From Bidens hawaiensis (Eukaryota; Streptophyta; Magnoliopsida; Asterales; Asteraceae), in NCBI GenBank assembly GCA_021521415.1, contig JAIQDT010003013.1, forward strand, positions 62,001 to 126,000: DNA of 64,000 nucleotides, in the 5' to 3' direction. The notes beneath the pieces were generated by a model, which worked only from the letters and a program-made list of their open reading frames with translations, searched no databases and was not told the DNA's origin. The first letter of the stretch is position 1, and the number at the start of each line of letters is the position of its first letter. The position numbers and the translations under genes were made by a program. Shown here one piece after another: positions 10,759-21,759 of the stretch.

Positions 10759-12498
10759 TGTAACATCGTGAAAGTTTCGGGTTAAAAAGAGCCAAGTTAA
10801 AAGTTAAAGGATCCAAATTGACAAATTCTAAACTTAAAGGTGTAAATTGAAAATCTGTCTCTCTGTCCCTTAGCGATACGCGACGGGACAAAGGACAAGC
10901 CCATCGCGTATCGAGAAGGGCTTGGTTATAAACCCAAGGATATGCCTCATCGCGATATGTGATCGCCGAAAAGTCAACGTCATCGCGCATCGCGATGACG
11001 TGGTCTGACAGGCCAAGACACGTGTCGCCACGTGTCAGCCGGTGGCACATGGTCTCGCCACGTGGCAACGCTAGTGGTGACTGCGCACAGCTACGTCGCG
11101 ATACGCGACGGGCTTATCAAAGGCCATCGCATATCGCGGTGAGCCTTCTAATTTTTCCTATAAATAGCAAGTCCGGGTTCAACCATTTCTCACACCAAAT
11201 CTGCATACATATCTCTCTCTAACTTCTCTCCAAACACCATAAAAGTTTACCCTCGATTACCTCGTAAAACGTGCCCAAATTCCTCGATTTTTGTGCCCGT
11301 TACCTCGATATTTGTGCCACATACCGATGACGTTCCAACAAAGAAGGTGTTGCCATCCCGACGTCCCGAAGACCCACCTCGTAAAGCGTGCCGACGTGTG
11401 GAGAAGTGTTGGTGTACATCGTTGTTCATGCAAAGGAAAAGGTGTCGAGAAGAAAAGGTTGATCAAGAAAATAAAGAAGAAAAAGCGGCATTGAGGTGTT
11501 TCTCGATTGTGTAGGGTTTTCATAAGCCGGCAAAGGTGTGAGATGGCAAAGGGAAAGACCCTCGGACAGTGTATTGAAGCTGATCCAAAGACCCAAACTT
11601 TACAAACATGTTTAAAACGAGTCAAATGAATTAAATGAACAGGTTTACATTGGACTACGTGTCTCTATAACATTATTAAAAAAAGTAAAAGCGCTAGCCC
11701 TCATTGTCTGGATCCTTACATATGTGATAAATGCGGTGGGCACACCAAACCACACCTGGTCATATGACGCTTTACTGCGGGGAGCATGACCATGTGTATA
11801 CGAATAGTACCTAACTCGTGTTGAACGTTGCGGTGTTTGCTGGGGTATTTAGTGTAGAGACTTGAGTTAATAAATGTGTTGGTTTAGAGCTTTGTTATTC
11901 CTAAGCTGCGATGGGCCGGACATAACCATGTCTCGAGGGGTAATCAAGTAAAAGAAAATATTTTTGCGTCAGCATATTCACCAGCATGTGTTGCTAACGT
12001 ATTTTCTAAACATTTTGCAGGTAATCAAGATTAGGACTTGGGATGACGAAGTGCTCAAGATATCCGATGGCTCTGATCTTTTTGTTAAACTTTAATATGA
12101 AATGAATGGTGGTTTTGTAAATTAACAAGTAATCATACTCAAAACGGGAACTTTTTAAACCCGTCTTTTGATGAATGTAAATATTATATTTTAAATCCAC
12201 ATAATATAAAGACTTCAACTTTTAAACCGTTAACTCTGATTTATTTACAAATGTGGTACCAACATAAGCGTCGCATGCCTAGGTCGTGGTCTGGGGAGTG
12301 ACAACTTATGTTTGTATAAAAATGGGTTTTATTCCCAGTTTATGAAATAAGAATCATGGTGATTTTATAACTCTCATAATTTTCCTAACTACGGTCCTAA
12401 TGAAGTTTCTTCTGCTAAATATTTTAATAATAAACACTAATACCACCGCTCGATGTTCACTACTCCCCTCCTGGGATATAGGGTTTGGGGCTGTGACA
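10759..12498 (+). repeat. 3' LTR of gypsy chromovirus 1
   Basis: Starts TGTAACATCG right after the polypurine tract. Two right ends are possible: 12303 (...GGTCTGGGGAGTGACA, very like the ends of the other LTRs in this window) and 12498 (...TTGGGGCTGTGACA). U3 holds inverted copies of a CGATACGCGA motif, three CACGTG G-boxes and a TATA box. No matching 5' LTR is present upstream, so the element is 5'-truncated or rearranged. Short open frames inside (11257-11625 and others) are not genes. Confidence 0.7.
11019..11166 (+). promoter_or_regulatory. LTR promoter: G-box cluster and TATA box
   Basis: CACGTG occurs at 11019-11024, 11029-11034 and 11059-11064. TATAAATA lies at 11159-11166, about 95 bp downstream of the last G-box. 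This layout fits a Pol II promoter in U3. G-boxes bind bZIP and bHLH factors in plants (established), so a stress- or light-linked response is possible but is inference. Confidence 0.55.
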
Positions 12499-13854
12499 AC
12501 TAGTACCGGTACTGTTCGATATGGTACTGATACCGATATGGTTCTGTACGACACCGGTATTTGTATTTCATGATTTTTGCACGAAATACCGGTACCTAAT
12601 ATTTCAAATTTTCGGGATCGGTACCATCTCGGGCTCATCCCTAAAGAGACCGATACTAATGTTGTTGGAAGCCGACAACTACTACTAAAGTTTGAGTACT
12701 AAGTCAGACCTCAAGGAAAACACCGAACTAATAAGGCCATGCCGGAATAAAAAGAGACCCACTTCGTCAACGTCGAGAAAAATGGATATGGCCGAGACAC
12801 TTAACGAACACACAATGAAAGAATCGACATTTAGGTAGTTTATCGAATTTAAAAAAAAAGAACCAGGGCGAAGCTAGCATAGCATTATTGGAGCAACAAC
12901 AAGAGGCAGCGAGACAAATGATGTATGGCCATGACTTGGAGACGTTTAATTGTACCAACAATTTGATGGTCATATGTTAGAAGTAATTGTTGACCGGAAC
13001 GTGAAATAGGGGAGAAGAGAAAAGATGGAATACGCTAATTCCTATCGTACAAAACCGTACGCGACAACAGCGAGCGTCAATCTACACTTATCATTCAGTT
13101 GAAAGCGGTTGCGGAGATCCCGTGTATTTTTAAGCGAGAAGGGTACGGTTGTCTTTTTGATTCCTCATTTAAATTTGGTTATGTATGTGGCATATCATGA
13201 AGAAAGTTGCTGACAAGGTAACTTCAGAGCTCATTTCACTCACTGCTTCGACAATGTTAAATGGTGCACATCTGAGCCGCAACTTTCTGTCTATTAATTC
13301 AACAAAAGGTTTCCTTTGTACCCTCTCAGCTGGCTTCTTTTCTTTAACAACCTTCTTTTCTTTAACAACTTTCTTCGCTAGTTTTTGGAAGTCTGAGTCC
13401 GAAAGCGTACTAATTCTTCGCTAGTTTTCAAACGCTTACGAACAGAGGTTAATTGAAAACGTAATTACCAATAATTAAAACATATAATACAATTTAACAT
13501 AAAATTAAACCTTAAACGATTACATCCATTGATTGTTGTCAAACGCTCATGAAAACAACTGTTAAAACCTCTCTAAAACCTAAATCGATTACAGGAATAA
13601 TAAAAAACACCTGATTTATTAATAATCTGAGGTTTATCTTGTTTATGCTTTGATCTTCGTTCTTTCGTTGAAGCAGATGAGTTAGGTTTCTTTGTTTTAT
13701 TCATCTTCATTATGATTAAATGTAGTGTGCTTCAGTTGCTTTGTCGCCTGAACAGTTGATAGTTTTAGTTGATTGAATTAGTACGCTTTCGTCGCCGAGA
13801 TTAATTTACGGTAACCGCTCTCTTAATTATTGAGAGTCATTTAAGGGAGAATAA
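12499..13854. other. Degenerate intergenic stretch with GGTACCG-rich patch
   Basis: 12499-12650 has repeated GGTACCGGTA-like units and ends CGGGCTCATCCCTAA, a pattern I associate with dispersed plant DNA-transposon ends; no second end was found. 12770-12975 shows a broken protein-like frame (LEQQQEAARQMMYGHD) that I could not assign. 13185-13424 is a small open frame without recognisable features. Confidence 0.35.
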
Positions 13855-14310
13855 TTGACGATGTTACCCTTTTTGAAGAAAGAGGCGCGTGTTTTAAATA
13901 ACTTGATTGGACGCTTGATTGTGTCGCGTATTGTTAGTAATTGGTGTAAAATTCCTCCCATTTTCGCCTTTTCAGTACGAGACTTGCTCACAATTCATAA
14001 ATCAGTCCCGCTTTGCAATAAGAAGAAGAAGGTGTTACAAGGCATTATCATGACGGCCTGTTGGTGCATATGGAAATCGAGAAACGAAGTAATTTTTCAT
14101 CAGAAAGTCTCCACGAAATCTAAAGTGATTGACGACATCAAATCTTTAGCGTTTCTTTGGATAAAAAACAGATCTTCGTTTAAAGGGCTAAATTGGAAGG
14201 ATTGGTGTATTTTTTTTCCTTCTAATGGTTTTTTTTTGTTTTGTTGGCCGCTGGTGTTTTGCTAGCTTGCCTTTGTTTAATGAAAGTTGTCGTCCAAAAA
14301 AAAAACAACA
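13855..14310 (+). pseudogene. 5'-truncated LINE (L1-like) ORF2 C-terminus with poly(A)
   Basis: A 136-codon frame (13855-14265) carries the zinc-binding tail typical of plant L1-type reverse transcriptases: WCKIPPIFAFSVRDLL, then CWCIWKSRNEVIF (about 14058-14096) and LKWKDWC-like text. It is followed by about 30 bp of 3' UTR and an A-run at about 14296-14305. Only the last part of ORF2 is present, as expected from incomplete reverse transcription of a LINE. I could not see a clean target duplication. Confidence 0.75.
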
Positions 14311-14531
14311 TAAATCAAAAGTGATGCTTAATAAAAAAAATAAATATATGTATATTCAACAACGGCTAACGTAGCCTTAAAAGCTAAGAGATAAGTAACG
14401 CATAACCATGCATACATTCAAGAACGTTAAATAGGTTAAAGGTTATAATCTTTTACTTCACTTTTCCCAAACTAAATTATAAAATATTAATAGATACAAT
14501 GAATACAACTCAATTGTTCTGCTAAAATGCA

Positions 14532-14606
14532 GAATATGACAAATATGATTCTTTTACTATAGCAATTATCCGAATATGACAAATATGATTCTTTTACTAT
14601 AGCAAT
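14532..14606. repeat. Tandem duplication of 35 bp
   Basis: A 35-bp segment beginning GAATATGACAAATATGATTC at 14532 is repeated exactly at 14572. The surrounding 14310-14630 holds nothing else recognisable. Confidence 0.9.
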
Positions 14607-14631
14607 CGGGGTTTTTTAATATATATTATAA

Positions 14632-14794
14632 CTAGCTTTCAAGCTCGTGTAATAACAAAGATTTTCAAATAACAAAATTAATAAAGTCTATTATTTAAAA
14701 TTAAGACATAAAATTAAAGCAAAAAAGAAATAAAACATATATATTACAAACAATAATAAGTCTAAGTCAATTTTCATCTAAATTTATACTAAAA
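14632..14794 (-). mobile_element. Possible Helitron 3' end fragment
   Basis: On the minus strand ACACGAGCTTGAAAG is followed by CTAG then T (CTAG at 14632-14635). This resembles a Helitron 3' end, but the hairpin is poor. It directly precedes two better units in the same orientation. Confidence 0.35.
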
Positions 14795-15301
14795 CTAGTT
14801 TTTACCTCCCGTATTACGTAGTTGTTTACATTATTCGTTTATAGTATTTATATATTTTTTGGATTTTAATTCTATTTATTGTAAATAAGTTAATAATATA
14901 CTTAATATTTGATAATGAAAGGGTTTTACAAATAAATGAGATACTATAACTCGGTTTAAAAGCTATTTGGGTTTGGTGAGACCCATGACCCGCTTATTTT
15001 TTTACTATAAAATTGTGTTTTAATTATAAATAATATATATCTTTTTTAAATAAATTAGATATTAATTTTTAGTATATCCTTATTTTATAGGATTTTTATA
15101 TCAAATATTTGGTGAGATTAAGTTTTAATTTAATGAGATGTTATAACCCGTTTAAGAAATATTTGGGTTTGATGAGACACATACCTGTGAATTCGGGTCA
15201 AATGCATGAGGAACCTCTATTTACAAATAATGCAATTTGGTGGCTTGAGAGACTGTATGGAGCAATCAGAGAGTTTTTAACAGTTTCGTTTATATATATT
15301 A
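14795..15301 (-). mobile_element. Helitron-like unit 1 of a tandem pair
   Basis: The minus-strand 3' end reads CCCGTATTACG-type text then CTAG and T (CTAG at 14795-14798). Internally, about 14930-15280, it has the module AATGAGATGTTATAACCCG ... GGTTTGGTGAGACCCATGACCC that recurs in the next unit and at 25600-25870. Its 5' side abuts the next unit's 3' end instead of a free TC terminus. Non-coding; would depend on a Rep/helicase in trans. Confidence 0.55.
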
Positions 15302-15835
15302 CTAGTTTGTATCCCCCATATTAGTTATTACGGGGCTGTTTTATATATCTTATTCGTTTTTAATAATTATATATATTTTTTGGAATTTAATTTTATTTAT
15401 TGTAAGTAAGTTAATAATATACTTAGGATTTAATGATGAAAGAGTGTCAGAAATAAATGAGATGTTGTGGCCCGATTTAAAAGTTGTATATGTTTGGTGA
15501 GACTTATGACCCTTTTATTTTTTTTTTACTATTAAGTTGTTTCTTAATTACAAATTTAATAATATATTTTATTAAAAAATCATATATTAATTCTTAGTAA
15601 ATCCCTATTTTATACGATTTTCATATCAAATATTTGGTGATATTAATTTTTAATTTAATGAGATATTATAACATGTTTAAGGACTATCTTGGTTTGGTTA
15701 GACTCATACCCGTGAGTCCGGGTCAAATGAATGAAAATCCTCCATTTACAAATAATGCAATCTGGTGGCTTGAGAGAATGTATGGAGCAACCAGAGAGCT
15801 TTTAAAAGTATCGTTTGTATATATTATCAAATAGA
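15302..15835 (-). mobile_element. Helitron-like unit 2 of a tandem pair
   Basis: On the minus strand the 3' end has CCCCGTAATAAC ... ATGGGGG followed by CTAG then T (CTAG at 15302-15305). The 5' end reads TCTATTTGATAATATATAC from 15835, preceded by A. The A/T flanks fit Helitron insertion. The interior repeats unit 1 with many substitutions, at a period of about 520 bp. Non-coding. Confidence 0.55.
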
Positions 15836-16424
15836 TTCTAAAGTTATAGTATTCGAAATTAAAGTTTGATTATAATAAAAAACATAGGAAGGTTTGATTG
15901 TATCAGTTATATTTAAATTAAAGATCTTTAATTAAATTAGTAATAACTTTGTGTTAATTGAATATATTTATATTTATATATATATAAATTTGCAACTTCC
16001 TGTTGCATTGTTGTTTATACCTTATGCAAGTAATTTTGTACACATTATGTCTTTATTCTTAATGCTTCTTTTGCTGCATATATATGTTGTACGGTGTACT
16101 TTGCTATTGCTTACCGGTTTATCACCTACTAGAGTTTGTGTATCCATCCACGTGGTAGTTATGTGAGCCTTATTAAGTTATTTTGTTCCACGCATACTTT
16201 CCACGTAGCCTAACTTCACACGTGTTCTGTGGTCTTTCACTTTTTTGTGCTTTCAGAACTGCATGTTTCATATTTGTTTGAACTTTCATGTCCATTCTCT
16301 CAATCTCTCAGCTAGAGAAACCAGACGAATATTTTTCGCTGAGCCATAGAATTTTGCGGCAGATACTATGATGGTATCATGTTTGGTAGAGAGAGAAAGA
16401 GTGTGAGAGTAAGAAAGCTGTTGC
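15836..16424. other. Intergenic, nothing recognised
   Basis: AT-rich to about 16140, then more mixed sequence with GA-rich stretches up to the CCTGC that marks the edge of the composite retroelement. The 71-codon frame at 15951-16166 has no gene-like features. Confidence 0.4.
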
Positions 16425-16516
16425 CCTGCTGTAACATCCGGTCCCCTGCACCACCAATATTGTCCGCTCTGCCCACGAATAGCTCAAGGATTTGTTTTTG
16501 GTTGCCCAGATGGAGA

Positions 16517-16570
16517 CTTCCCAGGAGGTCACCCATCCTAGTACTACTTCCACCTAAGCACGCTTAACCG
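16517..16570 (-). promoter_or_regulatory. 5S rRNA-derived Pol III promoter in left Cassandra LTR
   Basis: On the minus strand the C-box region GGATGGGTGACCTCCTGGGA (about 16519-16538) and an A-box-like TTAAGCGTGCTTAG (about 16553-16566) are in 5S order and spacing. The same segment is in the right LTR (16897-16950), where the A box has one change. Confidence 0.85.
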
Positions 16571-16896
16571 TGGAGTTTTCATGTGCTCCACAGCCAACTA
16601 AGCCCAAAACGTGTTGGTGATTGAAGAGGCAGGACATTTACTTATGAACCAAGGATCTCTCTTGTCCACGGCCGATATGGGATTTGCCTAAGAGTGGGAT
16701 GATGTTGTGTTTGGCAAGAGTGTTACAAACAACCCCCCTTTGGACTCATCGTCCTCGATGAGGCGTGTCCCATCATCCCGAACGGCACAAGAGTGGCTTT
16801 GATACCACCTGTAACATCCGGCCCCTTGTACCACCAATATTGTCCGCTCTGCCCACGAATAGCTCACCGATTTGTTTTTGGTTCCCCAGATGGAGA

Positions 16897-16950
16897 CTTC
16901 CCAGGAGGTCACCCATCCTAGTACTACTTCCACCTAAGCACACTTAACCG
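16897..16950 (-). promoter_or_regulatory. 5S rRNA-derived Pol III promoter in right Cassandra LTR
   Basis: Copy of the 5S segment in the element's 5' LTR. The C-box region is identical to that in the left LTR; the A-box core reads TTAAGTGTGCTTAG (G to A on the + strand). Confidence 0.85.
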
Positions 16951-17015
16951 TGGAGTTTTCATGTGCTCCACAGCCAACTAAGCCCAAAACGCGTTGGTGA
17001 TTGAAGAGGCAGGAC

Positions 17016-19029
17016 TGTAACAACTCAAGATTTTAATTTATTAATTTAATAACCGTAACCCGACCCGTTTTTAAGTTCGGGAAATTTTATCAAGAAAATA
17101 ATTTTTAATTGTTTATTATACTTATTTAACTTTGTAAAATATACATTATTAACCCAAAACTAAACTTTAAACTATTTATGTTTCCCTCTTCATCCTCCAA
17201 GGACTAAAGTGCAATGTCTATAAATTTTAACCATCTAACCCGTTTGCCCTGAACCAAACCCAAACCCGTGACCCGTTTAATGAACCCGCATACCAAATCT
17301 GCTAACTTGTGCCTCAATTCTCGTCGCATTTATGGAAATTGGACCTATACTCGCTTTATACTTACCATATGCGGCCTAACCGACAAGCTAATTGTGTTAA
17401 ATCAATCAATTTTGATTCGTAATTCCAATTAAGCTAAGCCGACCCTAACCCTAGATCGTTAATCATATAAACAATGTTATAAATCCAATTAAACACGCAG
17501 CCACAACCCTCTAGTCATCGTTGTCTGTAACCCTCAACTTAATCAAATTATTGTTGCTGATTGTTAGTCTGTTCATCATCTCTTTCAGCCGGCTCGTAAG
17601 ATCAGTAATAACCCCCTGTTAACGTTGATTTAAGGTAATTAAATTATATAGTATTGATCGTTTATGGATTATGATCAATAACCCTATCATTCGATCAATA
17701 AGCAACAACTGATTCGCGTGATTGTGTAATCTAAGGTTTGGTTCTAAATCAGGTTCATTTGTGCTTCTGTTTATAATTTATATAAACTGAGTTCTGTTGA
17801 TTATAGCTGGTTAGCCCAGCTGGTTATTTAGTTAGTCAAGGAGTGGCATGTCGTGGGTTCGAGTCCCTGCCACCCCGTTTTATGCTATTTTTGTTATTTA
17901 TTTTTAAAACCATTCTATTAATTAATTAATATAATAATAACTAATAAATAGTTTATCTTTTTATAAACGCGACAAAGGCACATATGTTTTTCCGTATCTT
18001 TATTTAAAAGTTTGTTCATGTGTATATGTATATATATGTATACTTAATACCATTTGTTTAATATATTAGGTTTATCATATTTATAAAGGGTAAATTTATT
18101 TTATACTTTATATTTTAATGAATTATTTAATTTTAAAAGATGTGTTTTACTTTTATACAAATACTAATATATAATAAAATACAATATTTATTAAGATTAA
18201 AAAGGCTTCACACACTAAGTAAGTTTAAATAATATCAACTTAATAATCTTTATAATTATCGAGCTTTCGTAATCAATCTAGTTCGTTAACTTAGCGTATC
18301 CACATTCTATTTTCCTTTTTAGGCCTTATCGTCAACGCGCGTGATCCGCTTTCGTTATCCTTATTGTTATTCACTTTTGTTCGTATATCGAGGTGAGTAC
18401 CACATTCCCCTATTTTACTTGTTTTCCACCTTTTGGGGACATATGCGTATATTTATTTCTCATATATACTTATACACAAAACTGCAACTTTGTCTTATGT
18501 GTTAACAGCTTATACCTTACTTGTTTATGTGCTTATTTGCTTTGTATGCTTTCGCATTCTGAGAGGTCCAACATAATCTCAGTCTAGTATGATCATACGC
18601 CAGTCGTTAGCCTTTGTGCTTCTCGACATCTCAGTTATACTTGCTCATTTGGTTAATTTGTTATTCTCATATGACTTGTTGCAACTACATATTTTTGTTA
18701 TATACTATATGTACATTTAAACTGGTGGGTTGCTCACTCAACCTTGTGTTGACAAACTATATTATTTTCAACGCATATGCAGGTTATCGTGTGACGTGAT
18801 TATCAAGACTGTTTGAAGCAACTTAGGATGCATGTTAGAGAAAAGATACAAGAACTTAATTTTGGATGTTTAATTTAATTGTTTATTTATAACATTGATG
18901 TACATGAATATTTGTTTTATTTGAAATTATTAAATAGATATTGAAACTTATATTGTGCATGATAGTAACCTTGAGAGCTGTGACAGTCAGTTCGCGCCCC
19001 GACATTTCCGCCGTAGGTTGGGGTGGACA
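17016..19029 (+). repeat. 5' LTR of the gag-only element
   Basis: Starts TGTAACAACTC directly after the Cassandra end and ends GGGGTGGACA, one base shorter than the right LTR at the same spot. Contains a tRNA-like A box and B box at 17812-17866. Open frames at 18393 and 18614 recur in the other LTR but have no gene-like content. Confidence 0.92.
17812..17866 (+). promoter_or_regulatory. tRNA-like internal Pol III promoter in the 5' LTR
   Basis: TAGCCCAGCTGG (17812-17823) fits the A-box consensus and GGTTCGAGTCC (17856-17866) fits the B box. Their starts are 44 bp apart, the spacing in a real tRNA (positions 8 and 52). A T-run follows at 17877. The acceptor stem does not pair, so this is not a working tRNA gene. 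It could be a tRNA-derived promoter in the LTR or an old SINE fragment. Confidence 0.65.
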
Positions 19030-19032
19030 GAT

Positions 19033-19045
19033 TGGTATCAGAGCC
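19033..19045 (+). other. Primer-binding site of the gag-only element
   Basis: TGGTATCAGAGCC is complementary to the 3' end of initiator tRNA-Met and lies three bases after the LTR end. Downstream, AGATAGGT, TTAGA and CCTATACGTG follow in the same order as in the leader of the chromovirus at 39440 (minus strand). Confidence 0.9.
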
Positions 19046-20185
19046 GAAGGTTTAAGATAGGTCGTTAGAAATTGCCTTAGACACATGTTTAGGAGCCCTA
19101 TACGTGCCTATCTGTTTACCTTTATGTGTTTAAATTAAATTGTTTACAGCTTTCCTAGATAATTATTGATTAATTATTGTATTGTTATGCACACACTCAC
19201 TAACTCCGAGGCTATGCCTCAACATTCAAAGAAAACTTTTCAAAAAAAAAATTAGATTGCTTTTATTTTCGGAAAATTCCTTAAGAATTCCCACGTGTTG
19301 TTTTCACTCGTATACCTTAAGGTTAGGTTATGTGGCATGTCCCTACGATAAATGAAAGGGGAAGAGAAACTGTGAGTTGGGTACTGGCAAAACGGTTCCA
19401 AGAACCAAAGGTAAGACGCTATTCCTTGCTTGGGTGATAACCTGACCACAGTACTCAACCCAATGGACCCGAGCGAGACCCATAAATGCCATATGACCGA
19501 CACCTTGGGTTAATTTTAACCGAATTAATGGTTATTCGTGGCTAAACTCGGTTTTCCCGATTATTGTGTTCCGTTATTTAAATGGTTAGTTGGGTGAAAA
19601 ATCCATGGAACCCATGGGCACTCCTACTATTCATTTCTTAACTTGATTTCGTATTTTTGTTGGAGTAATCAACGTGTGATTCACAAGATTCTCCGACTAC
19701 CCATATTTATTTCGATAGTTTGTTATTTAGTTTGGTCGGTTAAAACGCCGTGTAACGCTCATTGGGCCGACAAACTTAATTGCATTGTTAATTCGTTAAT
19801 TAGTTGAGACGCTCATGGACTGTCCAACTCAATTGTTTTTCGTTAGTTCGTTGGGCCATTCAAATTGCCATGGAAAGCTCATGGGAGGCCAACACCCACA
19901 ATTTATATTTCGTTAGTTTATTGTAAACTTACTCAAATCTAAATATTAAACTGACTTAACTCCTCATGTAGTCATCACACGTTAATCCTACTTACTACGT
20001 CACTTAATAACTATTTACGCTATGTACCCCCCCTCATCTTATAAACTTTTACTTTTAATCCTCATGACGCAATTCCTCACTTATTAAGACAACATTATCA
20101 TTTTCACATAATTAAACATTTTACTATTCTTACAGTTCCTCAATTTTTCCTTCATTTTATAAACCTCATTTTTGGTCCCTATAGA

Positions 20186-20998
20186 ATGTCTCATTCAACA
20201 AACCAATGTTATCATCGACATCAATCGTTTGATTCTCAAGAACACCGTATAGCTGCTTGTATAGCCAAAGAGATGGCTGCTACGATCCCTATGATAGTGA
20301 CGCAAATTCAAAACATCAATCCGATTCAACTTTTCCCGCTAATTCCTCTGCTAGTGACTACAAACCATCTACCTCCACTCATCCTCACAACAAGAAACGT
20401 AAGAACCTTCCTGCAACAAATCCTAATCACCCTCAAGTCTCCTCAAACAAGAAACCTTACTTCGGTCTCTTTTTCCGTTATGCTCCATTTGTAACTATCA
20501 TCACTCGGTTAAATCCCTATGTCGTCGTTGCATCCAATGTAACCGTTATGGCCATCTTTCTAACACCTGACGTGTCCCGCCTACTACATAAGCTGTTCTG
20601 AAACAACCTACCCCTCATGCTCAACCTGATGCTATTAATACCCGTGTTTGCTGCCATTTTAAGGACCCAAATCATCTGCGTAATGCGTGAACTCAACTTA
20701 CCCAAGCTCATCAAGCCCATTCTACGACTACATCATACTACTTGACCAATGCGTACCAAGCTCAAACCCATCAACCTCATGTGCCTCAATCTCCTTCCAT
20801 CAATCAAGGTCAACTTTACTTAACCCAACACTATCAAATCCTGCAACCGCAAGCTCAAGTTTACCAGACATATTTCCACCAAACAACTCTCTCGCTGTTC
20901 AAGCTCACGTTATTCAAGCTACCCAAAATCAATCTACCTCGACTGCTCCAATTCTTATGAATGCAACTGGTCATGGTGCTTCAAGTCACGTCAATTAA
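20186..20998 (+). pseudogene. Gag remnant of the non-autonomous LTR element
   Basis: The start at 20186 reads MSHSTNQCYHRH and then RIAACIAKEMAATIP, the same pattern as the chromovirus 2 Gag start (RRMAAFIVKQMAAVIP). A frame change near 20300 leads to a basic KKRKNLPATNP segment and then a zinc-knuckle region, CNYHHSVKSLC then CIQCNRYGHLSNT (about 20490-20567). The last cysteine is replaced by TGA at 20568-20570. A Q/P/H/S-rich tail follows to 20998. The middle capsid domain seems missing: start and knuckle are only about 250 bp apart, against about 900 in chromovirus 2. No protease, RT or integrase. Confidence 0.75.
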
Positions 20999-21759
20999 GC
21001 TACTCAAGGACCTCGAAGACTTTTGCTGATTTCCTTATCTTATCCTACCCTATTTTTGTATTTTTCTTAATTATGTATTGTAAACGCCTCGTTATGACCT
21101 TGAATTATTTCCCATTTAAACTATTTACATTCTATCTAATAAATTAAGTTACTCTTGATTAAATAGATTGTTTATTGAAGCCTACTTCTATCTTATTTCT
21201 TTATCTTCATTAACTTTAACTATTTATAAGCTACCCCTTCTTCAACTTTAAATACTTATATCTTAACGTTTAAAATTCGTCTTAAAATTTCTTTGCTTTA
21301 CTAAAATTCACTATAACTTTTGGATTTATACATTGGTTTCTTTCTAGTGTTCTAAATTAAAACTACTTAAAACTTTTGTTTTCTTAAAGTCATGTTTTAA
21401 TTAAACGTTTTGTAAACCCACACAATGGGACAAGTCATGTGGACCATCCGACGATCTAAATAATTATGGTCCGGAACATAATTATCGAAGTCCTCGCATG
21501 GAAATCATGATACGTAAGATTGTGTGTCATAATATAGAATTGAAAGTAGTTGGGATAATGGTATAAATGTAAAGATGATAAGGATATGGTGGATACGCCG
21601 CTGGTACATCCTATATATAAGTGCCCTTATCGGATTTGCATTTGGAGCATTATTTTAACTATTCAAGGTTCTGTATTATGATATTTAAAATTTTCTTTAT
21701 TTTTCTAATAATTTTAATGGTGTTTTTTATAGTATTCATTAATTTCGGGACGAAATTCC

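Larger units (their letters stand above)
16430..17015 (-). mobile_element. Cassandra TRIM retrotransposon
   Basis: Two near-identical direct repeats (16430-16636 and 16810-17015) flank about 170 bp. On the minus strand each LTR starts TGTCCTGCC and ends GGATGTTACA, and each contains a 5S rRNA-derived segment in the element's own orientation. Between them is the primer-binding site TGGTATCAAAGCCAC (16793-16807), complementary to initiator tRNA-Met. LTRs bearing 5S rRNA promoters define the Cassandra TRIM family. There is no coding capacity, so it is mobilised in trans. The 5' LTR (right copy) lacks its last base and runs straight into another element at 17016. CCTGC (16425-16429) precedes the left end. 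Confidence 0.92.

Noticed and set aside
11247..11625. 122-codon frame in the gypsy 1 LTR
   Set aside because: Lies in U3/R of an LTR after the TATA box; no family resemblance and overlaps other frames.
12767..12973. Possible transposase or NAM-like fragment (LEQQQEAARQMM)
   Set aside because: Too short and too degraded to name a family.
16430..17015. 5S rRNA genes
   Set aside because: The 5S-like segments are only partial and sit inside LTRs with a primer-binding site between them; they are Cassandra promoters, not 5S genes.
17805..17876. A tRNA gene in the LTR (also at 22562-22633)
   Set aside because: A and B boxes are well spaced, but the acceptor stem and part of the T stem do not pair, so no functional tRNA.
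18393..18799. Small ORFs in the LTRs (also 23144-23550)
   Set aside because: They are repeated because they lie in the two LTRs; composition is AT-driven and no motifs are seen.
20257..20601. Independent gene in the gag-only element interior
   Set aside because: It is the shifted frame of the gag remnant; the zinc-knuckle text shows the origin.
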